Shown: positions 37,110 through 50,120 of the stretch, piece after piece
How positions within the stretch are numbered: position 1 is the first letter of the stretch
How the letters are laid out: every line of letters starts with the position of its first letter
NCBI GenBank assembly: GCA_963823675.1
Contig: CAWGMT010000008.1
Location: forward strand, 496,001-560,000
Direction of reading: 5' to 3'
DNA: 64,000 bases
DNA from: CAWGMT01 sp963823675
GTDB taxonomy: Bacteria > Planctomycetota > Planctomycetia > Isosphaerales > Isosphaeraceae
Program-made: the position numbers and the translations under genes
The notes under the pieces: model-generated
Databases searched by the model: none
Seen by the model: only the letters and a program-made list of their open reading frames with translations
Told to the model about the DNA's origin: nothing

Positions 37110-38273
37110 TCACTTCCTCTTCGGCGGCTCGACCAGCCACCGGAGCAGCCGGGCGTTGTCGGTGCCCGCGGCCCGCCTTGCCGTGATCCAGTTCCACCAC
37201 AACGAATCGCCCAGAGCGATCACCTCGCCCTTGCCGGCCTTCGCCAGAGCCACGAACCCATCGCCCTGCTTTCCGACCCCGATCGCGGTCGCCAACACCC
37301 GGCCGGTCTTCTCGTCCGTGACGGCCACCGGCGACGCCCGGAAGAAGGACGCCGACTTGACGCCCGCGGTCACCAGTTTCGGGTCAAAGGCGCTTGTTTC
37401 CAGGGTGACGTTGTTCGAGCCCCCGTGGGCCTCTTCGTCCCGCATCTGGATCCCATACCCATCAAGCACCGCGTTGGCCTTTTCGATGGTGCCGCGGAAA
37501 AAGTAGTTTGCCGACACCACCACTCGGCCACCGCCCTCCGCGAACCTGCGCACCCGCTTGATGTCTACAAGTTGCAAATCCGCCAGCCCCGCGCTGGCCA
37601 GTAACACGCAGTCGAACCTGCTCAGGTCCAACGCGCGGAGCACCGGCCTGCCACGCGAGACGAGCAGGTAATTCACATCCAGCGTGGCATCCTTCACCAG
37701 GTCCGTCCAGGCCTTGAAATCTGCGCCGTGGCCGGTCGAGTATCGATTAAACGGGGTCTCAACAATCAGCAGCCTGGTCAGCCCTTTCTTCGCCGGCCTT
37801 ACCGTGGCGCTGACCGGCACCTTCGCGACTGCCTCGCCGAGCGTCACGCTGAACTCGCCAGACAGGTCGCCCGCGGCCGACGTGTCGAGGGAGAATTCGA
37901 CGCTGCCGACGATGACCTCGTTGCCGGGGCCGAACTGCTGGGCGTGCGTGGCCTTGTCTCGCACCTTGACGAACTTGGGTGCATTGACCGCAAACGGAAT
38001 ATCCGCGTCATTTCCGGGCTCGAAGACCTGGAAACTACCCTCGACGGTCGCCCCGGCGTGGACGGTGCCGAACGGGATGCGATCCGGCTGAACGTCGCCG
38101 GCCTTGGGCTGGGCGACGGCCGGAACCGCCGTGAGGGCAAAGACCAGGAGGGCGATCGCGGCATGAAAGCGATTGATGAGCGGTCTACTCGTAAGCGGGG
38201 AAGGATCCCACAATCGCCTTCGCCTCCGGATCTCGCGACCGGCAGATATTGTCGGTTCGGATTCTTCGCGCAT
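37110..38273 (-). CDS. Exported DUF1573-like / glutamine-amidotransferase-like protein
   Basis: The product is 387 residues from the ATG at 38273. The hydrophobic core AIALLVFALTAVPAVA (residues ~40-55) follows an unusually long basic N-region, so a later start is possible. Residues ~60-160 carry a DUF1573-like beta domain (IPFGTVHAGATVEGSFQVF). Residues ~165-385 carry a Rossmann-like part (LTRLLIVETPFN, FDCVLLASAGLADLQ, KGEVIALGDSLWWNW) resembling class-I glutamine amidotransferase-like/DUF4350 modules. It may sense or bind surface material; no enzyme triad is visible. Confidence 0.6.
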   Translation of the reverse strand: MREESEPTISAGREIRRRRRLWDPSPLTSRPLINRFHAAIALLVFALTAVPAVAQPKAGDVQPDRIPFGTVHAGATVEGSFQVFEPGNDADIPFAVNAPKFVKVRDKATHAQQFGPGNEVIVGSVEFSLDTSAAGDLSGEFSVTLGEAVAKVPVSATVRPAKKGLTRLLIVETPFNRYSTGHGADFKAWTDLVKDATLDVNYLLVSRGRPVLRALDLSRFDCVLLASAGLADLQLVDIKRVRRFAEGGGRVVVSANYFFRGTIEKANAVLDGYGIQMRDEEAHGGSNNVTLETSAFDPKLVTAGVKSASFFRASPVAVTDEKTGRVLATAIGVGKQGDGFVALAKAGKGEVIALGDSLWWNWITARRAAGTDNARLLRWLVEPPKRK

Positions 38274-38379
38274 GCCGTGATCGTATCGCAACGCAGAACA
38301 GACTGCAACAACAGGTATTACTGGTCATTGCGGAGCAGAGTAAGCTCGCGACGCGGGCAGGGACGCCCGCGCCATTGGA

Positions 38380-41300
38380 TCATTCCTGCTTGCCGGACCC
38401 CAAGGCGACCGGAGCCGATCGTGCCAACATCGCAGCCTCGATGCGCTGCTTCCACACACGGTTACCTCGGTCATCGAGGCACTTCAACCCTGCTTCCCAA
38501 GCCCTTCTCGCCTCCGGCTCCTGCCCACGCTGGCGAAAGCTTTGACCAAGGTCGAGCCACTGGCGGGCGGCCCCTTCTGTATCAACAGTCCAAGCGGCCG
38601 GTTCGGTCACTTGCGATTCCTGGAATCGCTGCACCGCCGGTTCCCACTTGGCGTGCAGCATGTGCAGACGGGCTCGGTAGGTCAACAAGTCAATACGTCC
38701 CTGAAAGGTCTGCACCCAGGTATCGGCTGCCAGCGCTTGCAGCATCCTCTCGGCTTCGGTCGTGTCCCCTTCGTCGAAGGCGACTTCAAAGCGGTGGGCT
38801 TTGACATTCATTACCCACCGCTCGGCCCGGGGGTCAGCGTTCGGTGCGCTTGCACAATCCTCGAACACCTCTCCGGCCTCCAGTAACACGCGCCGGAAGT
38901 TGCCGCGGCTGCTCTCGTCGCCCGTGTCGAGGTAGCGGGCGCGGCCTTCCATACAGCGACTGATACCCGCCCCGATCAGGTCCGCGGCGTCCTCTGCGTA
39001 GCGACCGCTGAGTTCAAAGGTTCGTGCGGCCTCGTCGAGTTCCCCGCGTAGGAAGGAAATATAGGCCAACCCATACCACGTGCGCGACAGTTCCTGCCAC
39101 GCCATCCTCGTTTCCTGCACGGGTCGGATCCTGTGAAACAGTTCGCGCGCCAGGTCGAGATGTCCCTGCCGCCGGAGCATCTCCGCGTGGTAACTAGCGC
39201 ACTTGACGGCGTAGCCCGACTCCGACTCGACCAGAGCCGACCCACGTTCGAGGAGATCGAGATAGAGGCGCTTCTCGGAACGATACCCGATCCAGGAATG
39301 GAGCGCGTCGAGATTGAAAACGGGATGCTCGGAACCGTCAGGGCCTGCGAGGTACCCGGCGAAACGATCGAGCAGCGCTCCTGCGTTAGCCGAGTCGGTG
39401 TCGGCCAACGAAGCGTAGGCGCCGCGAATCTGTTCCGCGAGGTCAGTGGCTAGGCCGATCCGGCATGACGCATCGATGAAGACCCCGGTGAGGACCGTTT
39501 CCACGAACGCCGCCCACCGCCGTGCTGCTCTCTGCTGGGCCGGTAGTTCCGCGACCTTGCGGGCGTTTACTTGCGTGCTGAAGAGCCGCGTGGGCTGTCC
39601 CTCGAAGAAGCGCGCCATCTCAATGTGGGTCTGTTCGCGCCGGTCGGCGTTGGCGTGAGGGAGATACCTCCGGCGGACGGCCTTCCAGAAACTGCGGTGG
39701 TAAAAGTCCCACAAAGCACCTTGCGGGTGCGCCTTGGCCATGAGGTAAGGCCGTACCTGACGCAGTACGACTTGGAGAGTGCCAGTGCGCTCCTCGGCGT
39801 CGAGGTGGGGCAGTGCGGCGCACAAAAGGTCGGTCAGTTCGCCCTCCAGCATTCCTTCCCGTGCAACCGCGAGCCAGCGAAAGATTGCCGGTACCAACCC
39901 CGGCGCGCGGCGCCTTGTTTCTCGCTCAAGACGGTCAAGCACCCGAGCAAACAACGCGTCGAGCGCCTTCTCGATTTCGTCGGGCCGATCCTCTGCGATC
40001 CGCGGCAAGGCGTCGATCTCTGCATTGAGTTTGTCGAACGAGCCAAACATGCGCAACTCTTCCAGCGCCACGCGCAGGAACAGGGGATTGCGCGTGGCCG
40101 GATTTGTGAGCAGCCGCCCTGCCTGGTTCGGGTCGAGTGTCTTGCAGAATATGCTCGGGACGTCGCGAATGATTTGCTGGCAGTCCTCGGTTGTCATGAC
40201 CGGCACGTGTAACTCGCGCACGCCGAGTCGGCGCAGCGCCTCGAGCCAGGGCGTGGCGGTTTCGCCGGCACCGGGGGCCAAGGCACTCAGCACCAGCTTT
40301 GACTGGCCAGGCAGGCGCTGCGGCAGCCAGGCGGTAAGCCGCGCCGGTTCAGCGGAACGGTCCAACTGGTTGATCGCGTCGAGTACGATCAGCAGGCGCC
40401 GCCTGCCGCCTGATTCAATCAGGAGGCGCTGCCACTTCTGCTGGGTATCCGATAGGTTCTGGACGTCGGGTGGTGACTCGCTCAGCCCGAAGTGCTGGAT
40501 GATCTCCTCGCAGAGATTACCGATCAAGCGCGAAAGTTGTGTAGACCCCGGGCTGACCCCGATGAAGCGCACTATCGCGAACACATCCGGGGGCAGAGAC
40601 GCGGCCCAGTGCGCCAGGACGGAACTCTTGCCGCTGCCAGGCGGACCAACCAATAGTAGCGGGCGCGGGTCATCGTCTCCCAGGTATGTTGATAATTCGC
40701 GCTCCAGATCGCGGCGGGGACAGTGGACCTGGGTGCGGTCTTCGACAAACGCCTCGTGCAGCGCCCGCTCGTCGGAGAGCGGGTCGGCCTGGCCTTGGTG
40801 CGCGATGTGATCGGCGAAGACACAGGCGATGCCTCGTTTCAAATCTGCCTCGACGCGTTCGCCTAACCTGTCCAGCCGGGTCAGACGGCCGCGCAGGCGG
40901 TCGTCTTCGGAATTCTCCGCTTCGGGATCCCATTGACCGCCGTAGTCGAAAACGTGATCTTCCCCCGACTCAGCGAATTTCTGCCGGATTCGGGTCTTTA
41001 GTTTGGCCAACATATCGCGCCGGTCCGGCATATCGGGCAGAGCCGGCGGGGGTTCGAAATAGGTGTCGCGATAGCAGTCGCGGTCCCGCTCCGCAACGTC
41101 TTCCAGCCGGGGCACGCAGGAGACTTTACGGAAGTAGAAGAAAGCCTGAGAGCAGGGCGGTTTGCGGTTTCTTTCGTGGACGGCCAGGGAATCTTCGATG
41201 GCGTGCAGGATTTCCAAGTGCGTGATCGACAGATGGGTTTCGGCCTGTTTGCCGCGGAAGGCGTACAACTCTTCCTGCGGCAGTTCGTCAGGCACCCAGC

Positions 41301-41562
41301 CGTAGCGCTCGCCCAAGAAGCAGAGGAAGAACGGGCGAGCGCCGTCGATCTCCTTGAGGCAGATTTCGATGGCTTTGCCCTCATCCGCTTCCTGACGAGT
41401 CACGCCCCACCGAAGGTCGATATCCACCAAGAAGAGCCGGCGCTCCGCGCACCAGTGGCGCACACGTGGGAACGTGACCTTAATCAGGTGATCGCGCTCC
41501 GCATGCATATCGCGGAACGTAGAGGACAGGAATACGCGAACGCTTTTCCAGGCCCCTGGCAT
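38380..41562 (-). CDS. DUF4062-STAND ATPase with TPR-like C-terminus
   Basis: The product is 1060 residues. The DUF4062 N-terminus (SVRVFLSSTFRDMHAERDHL at 7-26, DLRWGVT 49-55) is followed by the Walker A GPPGSGKS at 306-313 and Walker B RLLIVLDAINQLD at 389-401. The NTPase region runs to about residue 560, with LTAWLPQRLPGQSKLVLSAL and LLTNPATRNPLFLRVALEEL sensor-type segments. A helical middle is followed from ~740 by TPR-like repeats. This is the DUF4062-NACHT-repeat order of eukaryotic TEP1/NPHP3-like proteins and of bacterial signal-transducing STAND ATPases. Such STAND proteins often act in phage sensing. No defence partner is next to it. Confidence 0.85.
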   Translation of the reverse strand: MPGAWKSVRVFLSSTFRDMHAERDHLIKVTFPRVRHWCAERRLFLVDIDLRWGVTRQEADEGKAIEICLKEIDGARPFFLCFLGERYGWVPDELPQEELYAFRGKQAETHLSITHLEILHAIEDSLAVHERNRKPPCSQAFFYFRKVSCVPRLEDVAERDRDCYRDTYFEPPPALPDMPDRRDMLAKLKTRIRQKFAESGEDHVFDYGGQWDPEAENSEDDRLRGRLTRLDRLGERVEADLKRGIACVFADHIAHQGQADPLSDERALHEAFVEDRTQVHCPRRDLERELSTYLGDDDPRPLLLVGPPGSGKSSVLAHWAASLPPDVFAIVRFIGVSPGSTQLSRLIGNLCEEIIQHFGLSESPPDVQNLSDTQQKWQRLLIESGGRRRLLIVLDAINQLDRSAEPARLTAWLPQRLPGQSKLVLSALAPGAGETATPWLEALRRLGVRELHVPVMTTEDCQQIIRDVPSIFCKTLDPNQAGRLLTNPATRNPLFLRVALEELRMFGSFDKLNAEIDALPRIAEDRPDEIEKALDALFARVLDRLERETRRRAPGLVPAIFRWLAVAREGMLEGELTDLLCAALPHLDAEERTGTLQVVLRQVRPYLMAKAHPQGALWDFYHRSFWKAVRRRYLPHANADRREQTHIEMARFFEGQPTRLFSTQVNARKVAELPAQQRAARRWAAFVETVLTGVFIDASCRIGLATDLAEQIRGAYASLADTDSANAGALLDRFAGYLAGPDGSEHPVFNLDALHSWIGYRSEKRLYLDLLERGSALVESESGYAVKCASYHAEMLRRQGHLDLARELFHRIRPVQETRMAWQELSRTWYGLAYISFLRGELDEAARTFELSGRYAEDAADLIGAGISRCMEGRARYLDTGDESSRGNFRRVLLEAGEVFEDCASAPNADPRAERWVMNVKAHRFEVAFDEGDTTEAERMLQALAADTWVQTFQGRIDLLTYRARLHMLHAKWEPAVQRFQESQVTEPAAWTVDTEGAARQWLDLGQSFRQRGQEPEARRAWEAGLKCLDDRGNRVWKQRIEAAMLARSAPVALGSGKQE

Positions 41563-41722
41563 GGCACGCTCCTTACCCCAGGCGTCGGCGCCTCATGAGA
41601 GCGCGGAAACCCCTCGCAAGCGGCCGCAAGATAATGAACTCCGGTTGCAGAGTCACGTAGAAAACACTTCCGGAGTGGTTGCCGTCGAGGAAGATCGACA
41701 GGCAGGCAGGCCCCGAGTCTAG

Positions 41723-42061
41723 TCAGGGCAAGCCGCGCCGGTTCCCCAATTCGATATCGCTCTCGAAGGCCGCCTTCAGGTCACGGCCGCAGGCCTCGCT
41801 GCAGATCATGTAGACGAAGTCATTGCCGTCGCGCCGAGCATCGGAATCCAGACCGGTTACCGCAACAAGCACCGTCTTGCCTGCGCCAACGAGGTAGACC
41901 GGCAAGACCTGTCCCGCCACGGCCTCGAGGTCAATGCCCGGGCGAGCCCTGGCACCGCCGCCGAAGACCGCCGTGTCAGCCGCGATGCTCCGGCCGCACC
42001 AACCACAGGTCGTCTGGAAGCGCCGGACGAGGTCAAGGGGTTTCTTCGTGCGACGTTTCAT
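41723..42061 (-). CDS. Small zinc-ribbon hypothetical protein
   Basis: The product is 112 residues. After a basic start (MKRRTKKPLDLVRRFQTT), CGWCGRSI and later CSEACGRDL form a CxxC...CxxxC zinc-binding pattern around a beta core (VYLVGAGKTVLVAVTG). Such zinc-ribbon proteins recur in planctomycetes without known function. Confidence 0.65.
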   Translation of the reverse strand: MKRRTKKPLDLVRRFQTTCGWCGRSIAADTAVFGGGARARPGIDLEAVAGQVLPVYLVGAGKTVLVAVTGLDSDARRDGNDFVYMICSEACGRDLKAAFESDIELGNRRGLP

Positions 42062-42362
42062 GAGCCCCAGCGTACCACCGGCGGACTGTCTGGTCCAGGA
42101 GCGCCTACGCTTCCCACGGGCTCGGCCGCGGCACATCAAAATGGCGTGTCGCTCGTACGGTCAACCTTCGAACTGCCAGCCAACCGCTGCCTCCGGTGCC
42201 GCCGAAGAGATCTGCGTTCGATGGCCGGCCCGACATCGCGCTTCGGGCGATGAAGCGGACACCGCTGATTATTGCGGGCGTCTGTTAGAGTAAAATGGCG
42301 AGCCAGTCCGCTCTGAATCGTTCGGATTGCCGAAATACGACTCGCAGCCGCGGTGGTGCAGC

Positions 42363-43289
42363 ATGGGGTACGGGCCGATCGAGGAAAGGTTTACAGAGGC
42401 GCTCGAGGCGCTCGTCGAGCAAGTGAAGGAGGACCGCTCCGTCCTGGCGGCGATCCTTTGTGGCAGCCTGTCGCACGACAAGGTGTGGGCCAAGTCAGAC
42501 ATCGATCTGGTGTTTGTGACCATCGACGACAAGAAGGTGGCAGCAGGAGATCTGGCGCTCTATGCCGACGGGGTTAATGTGCATGCCTTTACTCGTACCG
42601 CGGGCGCAGTTCCGCAAGACGGTGGAAGGGTCGATCCGCAACTCGTTCATGCACTCGCTCCTGGCCAAGGGGCGGCTGCTCTACACTCATGATGAGACGA
42701 TCGCCGAACTCTGCGCGCGGCTGCGGGAAATCGGCGAGCGCGACACGCAGGTACAGCTCCTGCGCGCGGCGACGCACGCGCTGGGGCCGATCTACAAAGC
42801 TCACAAGTGGCTCCTCACCCGTGGCGACCTGGACTACACGGCGCTCTGGATCCTCTACGCCGCGACGCCGCTGGCACAGATCGAGGTCATCGGTCGGAAA
42901 TTGCTCGCCGACCGGGAGGTGATCCCCCAGGCGATGAAGTTGAACCCGGCGTTCTTCAAGACCGTCTACGCCGACCTCCTCAACGGCAAGAAGACGCGGA
43001 AGAACGTGCAGCACGCGCTCGATGCGGTCGACGGCTACCTGGCCCAGCGTGCAAGCGACGCTGTTCGCGCCGGTGATCGATCACCTCCGCGAGGTCGGCG
43101 AAGCGCGGTCCTGCTCCGAGATCGAGGACCATTTCCAGCGGAACCTCGATGTCGGCGGCGTCACGGCAGCGTGCGAGTATCTGGCCGACCAGGGGCTGAT
43201 CGGCAAGGCCTCCGCGCCGGTGCAGCTCACCAGGAAGAGCAACATCGAAGTGCAGGAGCTGGCCTTCTTCTACCTCGAGGAACAATCGA

Positions 43290-43300
<11 letters not shown>
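42363..43300 (+). CDS. Nucleotidyltransferase-domain protein (two frameshifts)
   Basis: The first part has the nucleotidyltransferase core ILCGSLSHDKVWAKSDIDLV (GS...D.D with Asp residues for metal binding). The frame shifts near 42590, where one base appears inserted, and again near 43050. The rest (RKTVEGSIRNSFMHSLLAKG, helices, then AACEYLADQGLIGKASAPVQ) continues in other frames. The span is two bases over a multiple of three, as two insertions predict. The stop overlaps the uvrA start by 11 bases, so the two are co-translated. Probably a nucleotidyltransferase with a winged-helix C-terminus. Confidence 0.7.
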
Positions 43301-46205
<2,905 letters not shown>

Positions 46206-46419
46206 CGCCCACGCGCCCGTTCACGAGACTATCGCGGTGTGGGGCAAGGTAAGTCGCCCAGCTTTTTTGCGGCCATGAGCGAGTAATACAACGCAATTTT
46301 CGAGCCTCCGGTATCGTCCGCTGGTGAGGACCGAACGGACGGCTAGCTTGCCGCGGACGGCTGTGGCGTTATTTGACGCGGGAAACCGAAATGGTGGCCG
46401 CCGTCAAGTCAGCCGGCGG

Positions 46420-46902
46420 TCAGCCCGCGTCCTCGTCATAGATTCGCGAATAATCCGCGAACTTCGTGTCTTTGAGGTCTTCTTCTATGAGGCGCTTTGC
46501 GGTTTCGAAGTCAACGACAAAACAGCACACCTCCATTGTTCCGCTTCCGATGCTGCCACCGTCACAATGGCCAAGGCCGGTCCAGCCAAGGGTCTCGTTC
46601 ATCCGTTCTTCAAGGGCGTGGCGCTTTTTGAGGTCCTGCGTTGTACCCTTGCCTGCAACCGGATACTCAATCAACAATCTTGCGTGTTCATCGACTTCGA
46701 TTGGCTGAAAACCTACCGCCAGGGCTTTCGCAAGCACTTGTTTGAGGTTCTCATCTTCGCTGAGTTTCTTGTTGAGCCGATGCTCCCGCGTCTCTCCCCG
46801 CTCACCGATTGGTCCCCAGTGCTCCGTGATCGTCGAGCCGTGCGCCCACGCTTCATGGTAAGCGGCGACCTTCCCAGCTTCGCGACGGTAGAGCTTTAAC
46901 AT
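46420..46902 (-). CDS. Conserved hypothetical protein (WGR-like)
   Basis: The product is 160 residues from the ATG at 46902 (GAGGAC upstream). The start MLKLYRREAGKVAAYHEAWA and TEHWGPIGERGETREH resemble a WGR-type beta domain. A later segment (LGHCDGGSIGSGTMEVCCFVV) with two cysteines is a second module. The pattern is common in planctomycetes; function unknown. Confidence 0.7.
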   Translation of the reverse strand: MLKLYRREAGKVAAYHEAWAHGSTITEHWGPIGERGETREHRLNKKLSEDENLKQVLAKALAVGFQPIEVDEHARLLIEYPVAGKGTTQDLKKRHALEERMNETLGWTGLGHCDGGSIGSGTMEVCCFVVDFETAKRLIEEDLKDTKFADYSRIYDEDAG

Positions 46903-47010
46903 CGACGGTCCTCGATGAGGGATCCGTGGCTGACTCTCTGGGGTGCAGCCCATGCGAATTTCTTGCTGCCGGCGAATGTGCAGCCTCTGGTTCGCCCGGC
47001 CTGTCTGAAG

Positions 47011-47456
47011 CTACTTTGGCTCCCTCTTCCAAACACTCAAGGTCCTTTGGCTGCCCTCTTTGGCGGTGAAATCAGTCGGGCGATCCTTTCCGGGAGCGGC
47101 GAAGCAAAACTTGACCGTGTCGCCATCCAGCTCATAAATCCCAAGGTGGGTTTTACCCTTGGTCGGGCCCTCCGTCATCATGTAGTCGATGGCTCTGGGC
47201 TTTTTGGTCGGGTCAATACTGTACTTGGCCTTGAAATAGACCTGTCCGTAAAATGTGACGGCCGTTTCACTGTCCTTCGCTACCCGCTTGCCCCCTTTGA
47301 CGGATTCCTCTGGCATTGGAAAACCATTGGCCTCGCCAGATACCATGGACCACTGGCCTTCCAGCTTTGCCATCTCCTCCTTCGTGGCGTCCTGCGCGCG
47401 CCAGCGCCAACGAAGACGAGAACGGCGACCGCAGGTCCGATTAAACGCGTACTCAT
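47011..47456 (-). CDS. TIGR03067 domain exported protein (one frameshift)
   Basis: The ATG at 47456 gives a signal peptide (MSTRLIGPAVAVLVFVGAGA). After one missing base near 47390 the frame continues MAKLEGQWSMVSGEANGFPM, SIDPTKKPRAIDYM, YELDGDTVKFCFAAPGKDRP, TLSVWKREPK. This is the TIGR03067 planctomycete family: beta-rich, often exported, with an LxGxW start motif. The span is two bases over a multiple of three, fitting one deletion. Confidence 0.85.
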
Positions 47457-47796
47457 CGAGTCACCATAGTGCGTTTGAGGTTCGGGCTTCTGATTATCCT
47501 GGATGGCGATCGTTGGTTGACCTGGCAATGAGCCGGTCAGCATCACGACGGCGCCGTTTGACCTGGCACGGGTCAAGCTAGTGCAGCGCGTGGATTGACC
47601 GAGCACGGTATTAGTACAGGCTGCTGAACTCGGGGTCAACGACCGACTTGAGATTTTCGTGGAACTCACTCTTGTCGCTCGATTGTCGATTGGACGACGC
47701 GTCTTATCTTGTTCCGGGGCAATCGACATCCACGCGACTTGACGAGCGCCGACGTCAACCGCGTGCTGGGGTTGCTGGACCTCGAGGGCAACCCGG
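47457..47796. other. Intergenic stretch, nothing supportable
   Basis: A short plus-strand run (SADVNRVLGLLDLEGNPVTFE) looks protein-like but is not in a continuous gene. No hairpin or repeat is obvious. It separates two minus-strand genes. Confidence 0.4.
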
Positions 47797-48480
47797 TCAC
47801 GTTCGAACGATCCGCGCCGCCCACTCGCGGACGATCCGGGCAGCCTCGACGAAGACATCTTCCTCGCTGGTGCGCGACCGCTTGAGAACGCGGTAGCCGT
47901 GGTCGGCCGTGTCGAGTGTGTGAAGAGTCGCGCGTTTTCCGAGCCGGTTGCAGACCGGACGGAGCAGCTTCAGATCGGCCAGCTCGTCTCGCGTGCCGCT
48001 CAGGAACAGCATCGGGAGGTTGACCGCGTGAAGGTGATCCGCACGTTTCGTGTCGGGCTTTCCGGGCTGGTGCAGCGGGAACGAAAAGAAGACCAGGCCC
48101 CGGACGGTGTCGAGAGGTGTTTCCGACGCTGCGGTCGAGGTCATCCGCCCGCCGAAGGAATGGCCGCCGGCCAAGAGCGGCAGATCGGGTGCGGCCGCGT
48201 GCGCCGCGGCGATTGCCGACCGGACCGTTTCCGTGCAGACGCCCTGGGAGTCGCGCCCCCGGCCGTGCTCCATGTAGGGGAAATTGTACCGGAACGTTGC
48301 GATGCCCGAGTCGGCCAGACGCTCCGCGATCGTCTGGAGAGTGGCATGCCTCATGTTCGTACTTGCCCCGTGTCCGAGGACGAGCAGATGGCTAGTGCCC
48401 TCGGGGCGAAGCAGAATGGCTGAAACCTCGCCCTTCTCGGGCGTCGCGAGGAATTTCGTCTCACGTAGCTCAACAGCCAT
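47797..48480 (-). CDS. Alpha/beta hydrolase (KANSL3/Tex30-like)
   Basis: The product is 227 residues. The order of segments is LLVLGHGASTNMRHATL, the nucleophile elbow GGHSFGGRMTS, PMLFLSGTRDELADL, and the catalytic His region TLDTADHGYRVLKRS. The Ser in GHSFGG, Asp in GTRDE and His in ADHGY form the triad. The family acts on small esters or lactones or has chaperone-like roles. It is divergent from its neighbours and probably single. Confidence 0.85.
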   Translation of the reverse strand: MAVELRETKFLATPEKGEVSAILLRPEGTSHLLVLGHGASTNMRHATLQTIAERLADSGIATFRYNFPYMEHGRGRDSQGVCTETVRSAIAAAHAAAPDLPLLAGGHSFGGRMTSTAASETPLDTVRGLVFFSFPLHQPGKPDTKRADHLHAVNLPMLFLSGTRDELADLKLLRPVCNRLGKRATLHTLDTADHGYRVLKRSRTSEEDVFVEAARIVREWAARIVRT

Positions 48481-48513
48481 CGCCTGGTCTCCCAGCGGCC
48501 GCGGACCGCTCGT

Positions 48514-49134
48514 TCAATCCGCGTCGAATACTGCCGCGACAGCGATTGAGAAATTCGGTAACAACGTCGATGCCGCCGATTCTCCACGACGGTAGATGCC
48601 GGCTTCTTCATAAGCCTCCCCGCGCAAGCGGAGGACGGTGATGGTTTCCGCTTGCGGGTTGACGATCCAGTATTCCGGGACAAGGGCCTCGGCATAGTCG
48701 CCCCGCTTGTCAACCAGATCGCGTTCCGGTTTCTCTTCACTCACAACTTCCAGAGCGAGGTCGGCACCGAGCCAGAACCGGTTTCGGCGGCGCGAATCGG
48801 CGGCCGAAAGCAGAAGAAGAAGATCCGGCTCGCGGTACTTGCCCCGCCTGATTCGCAGCCGTAACGGGGCGAAATGAACCTTGCCGCCGCCGGGCTGCAC
48901 GACGCCGAAAAAGGCAAGAAACAAGCACTGGAGCACGTTCTGGTGTTTGTCCGGGGGCATGGGTAGAACTTCCAAAAAACCGTCGGTGAACTCGACCAGC
49001 CGGTTGCGATGGTCGGTCAAAACGAGGTACTGTTCCTCGGTCCAGTTCCCCTGGGGCGGAAGCAATTCCTCGAGCAAATCCTTCCATTCTCGGGCAGGCG
49101 AAAGTTCGGTTGTGGGGTCGGTCGCACTGGCCAT
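48514..49134 (-). CDS. Uma2 family endonuclease
   Basis: The product is 206 residues from the ATG at 49134, preceded by AAGGGGA; a longer start at 49173 adds MLMEVNALFQGD. Motifs: LTDHRNRLVEFTDGFLEVLP, YREPDLLLLLS, ADLALEVVSEEKPERDL, YAEALVPEYWIVNPQ. It is a second, divergent Uma2 gene in the window. Confidence 0.87.
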   Translation of the reverse strand: MASATDPTTELSPAREWKDLLEELLPPQGNWTEEQYLVLTDHRNRLVEFTDGFLEVLPMPPDKHQNVLQCLFLAFFGVVQPGGGKVHFAPLRLRIRRGKYREPDLLLLLSAADSRRRNRFWLGADLALEVVSEEKPERDLVDKRGDYAEALVPEYWIVNPQAETITVLRLRGEAYEEAGIYRRGESAASTLLPNFSIAVAAVFDAD

Positions 49135-49360
49135 GGAGTCCCCTTGGAAAAGAGCGTTCACTTCCATGAGCATAGCTTGAGGATCTGGGATTCGAACCTG
49201 AAGTGCGCTCAACCGTCAATTGATTAGCTGGCGTACCCCATTCACGCGGAAAGGACCGGCTCGAGCCCGCACTCCAACTTCAACTCCCCAAATCAAGACT
49301 GACGAGGCAGCAGTCGGCTGTCAACGGTCGATTGATGGGTTGGAGTACCGCTGGGCGGAG

Positions 49361-49918
49361 TCACACAACCTGGCCGCTTCGGCCGATGCGATAGAGGACA
49401 TGCCGCCGCAATGGGTGGCCGTTCGGAAGCGCCGGATGATCGAAGTCGTCGGCCGGCGATCGGGTCATGCCGATTCGCTCCATCACGCCCCTGGACCGCA
49501 GATTTGCCGCCGTAGTGAAGGACACGATCTCATCGAGGGCGTGCCGCGTAAAGCCGAAGTCCAGGGTGGCGCGGGCCGCCTCGGTAGCGTAGCCGTGGCC
49601 CCAGTGCTCGCGCGCGAGTCGCCAGCCGATCTCGACGCACGGCGTAAAGTGGGCAGAGAATCCCGGCACCGACAGGCCCACGAACCCGATGAAGTCGGCA
49701 ACCCCTGGAACCTCGACGGCCCACAGCCCGAAACCGCGGCGGGCGAAGTTTTCGCGGATACGAGCAGCCAGTGCTTCACTCTCCGTTTGGTCGAGCGACT
49801 TGGGGAAGAACTCCATGACAATCGGGTCGGCGTTCATCGCAGCGAACGCGGGGAGATCTTGATCGCGCCAGGGGCGGAGATGAAGTCGCAGCGTGTCGAT
49901 CGTCGGAGTCAACGTCAT
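49361..49918 (-). CDS. GNAT family N-acetyltransferase (RimJ/RimL-like)
   Basis: The product is 185 residues from the ATG at 49918. It has the acetyl-CoA-binding segment WRLAREHWGHGYATEAARATL with the family's R/QxxGxG/A-like loop, the N-terminal RLHLRPWRDQDLPAF and a C-terminal VSFTTAANLRSRGVMERIGM. It resembles RimJ/RimL-type acetyltransferases that modify protein N-termini. The substrate cannot be inferred. It is transcribed away from the PhnD-like gene. Confidence 0.85.
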   Translation of the reverse strand: MTLTPTIDTLRLHLRPWRDQDLPAFAAMNADPIVMEFFPKSLDQTESEALAARIRENFARRGFGLWAVEVPGVADFIGFVGLSVPGFSAHFTPCVEIGWRLAREHWGHGYATEAARATLDFGFTRHALDEIVSFTTAANLRSRGVMERIGMTRSPADDFDHPALPNGHPLRRHVLYRIGRSGQVV

Positions 49919-50120
49919 GGCTCGCAAACTCAGCGTATCCGGAGATGAAGCTGCGCGCCGCTTTGAAGAGACAACGCGGTTTCGGCTAACGACCAAGAAT
50001 TGGCGAGGATACCAAAGTCCCGGTTCCGTGTGGATGCTCAATGCTGGGGACGTTACGATGATCGGAGTTGTTCAAAGTAACGAGCGGTCTGATCTCCTCG
50101 CCGGTTTTGGAGGCTTCATC

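Noticed and set aside
49180..49265. Possible minus-strand tRNA, from the T-loop-like word 'ggattcgaacc' near 49189-49199
   Set aside because: The T-stem arms do not pair properly, and no acceptor stem or anticodon arm can be folded around the word.
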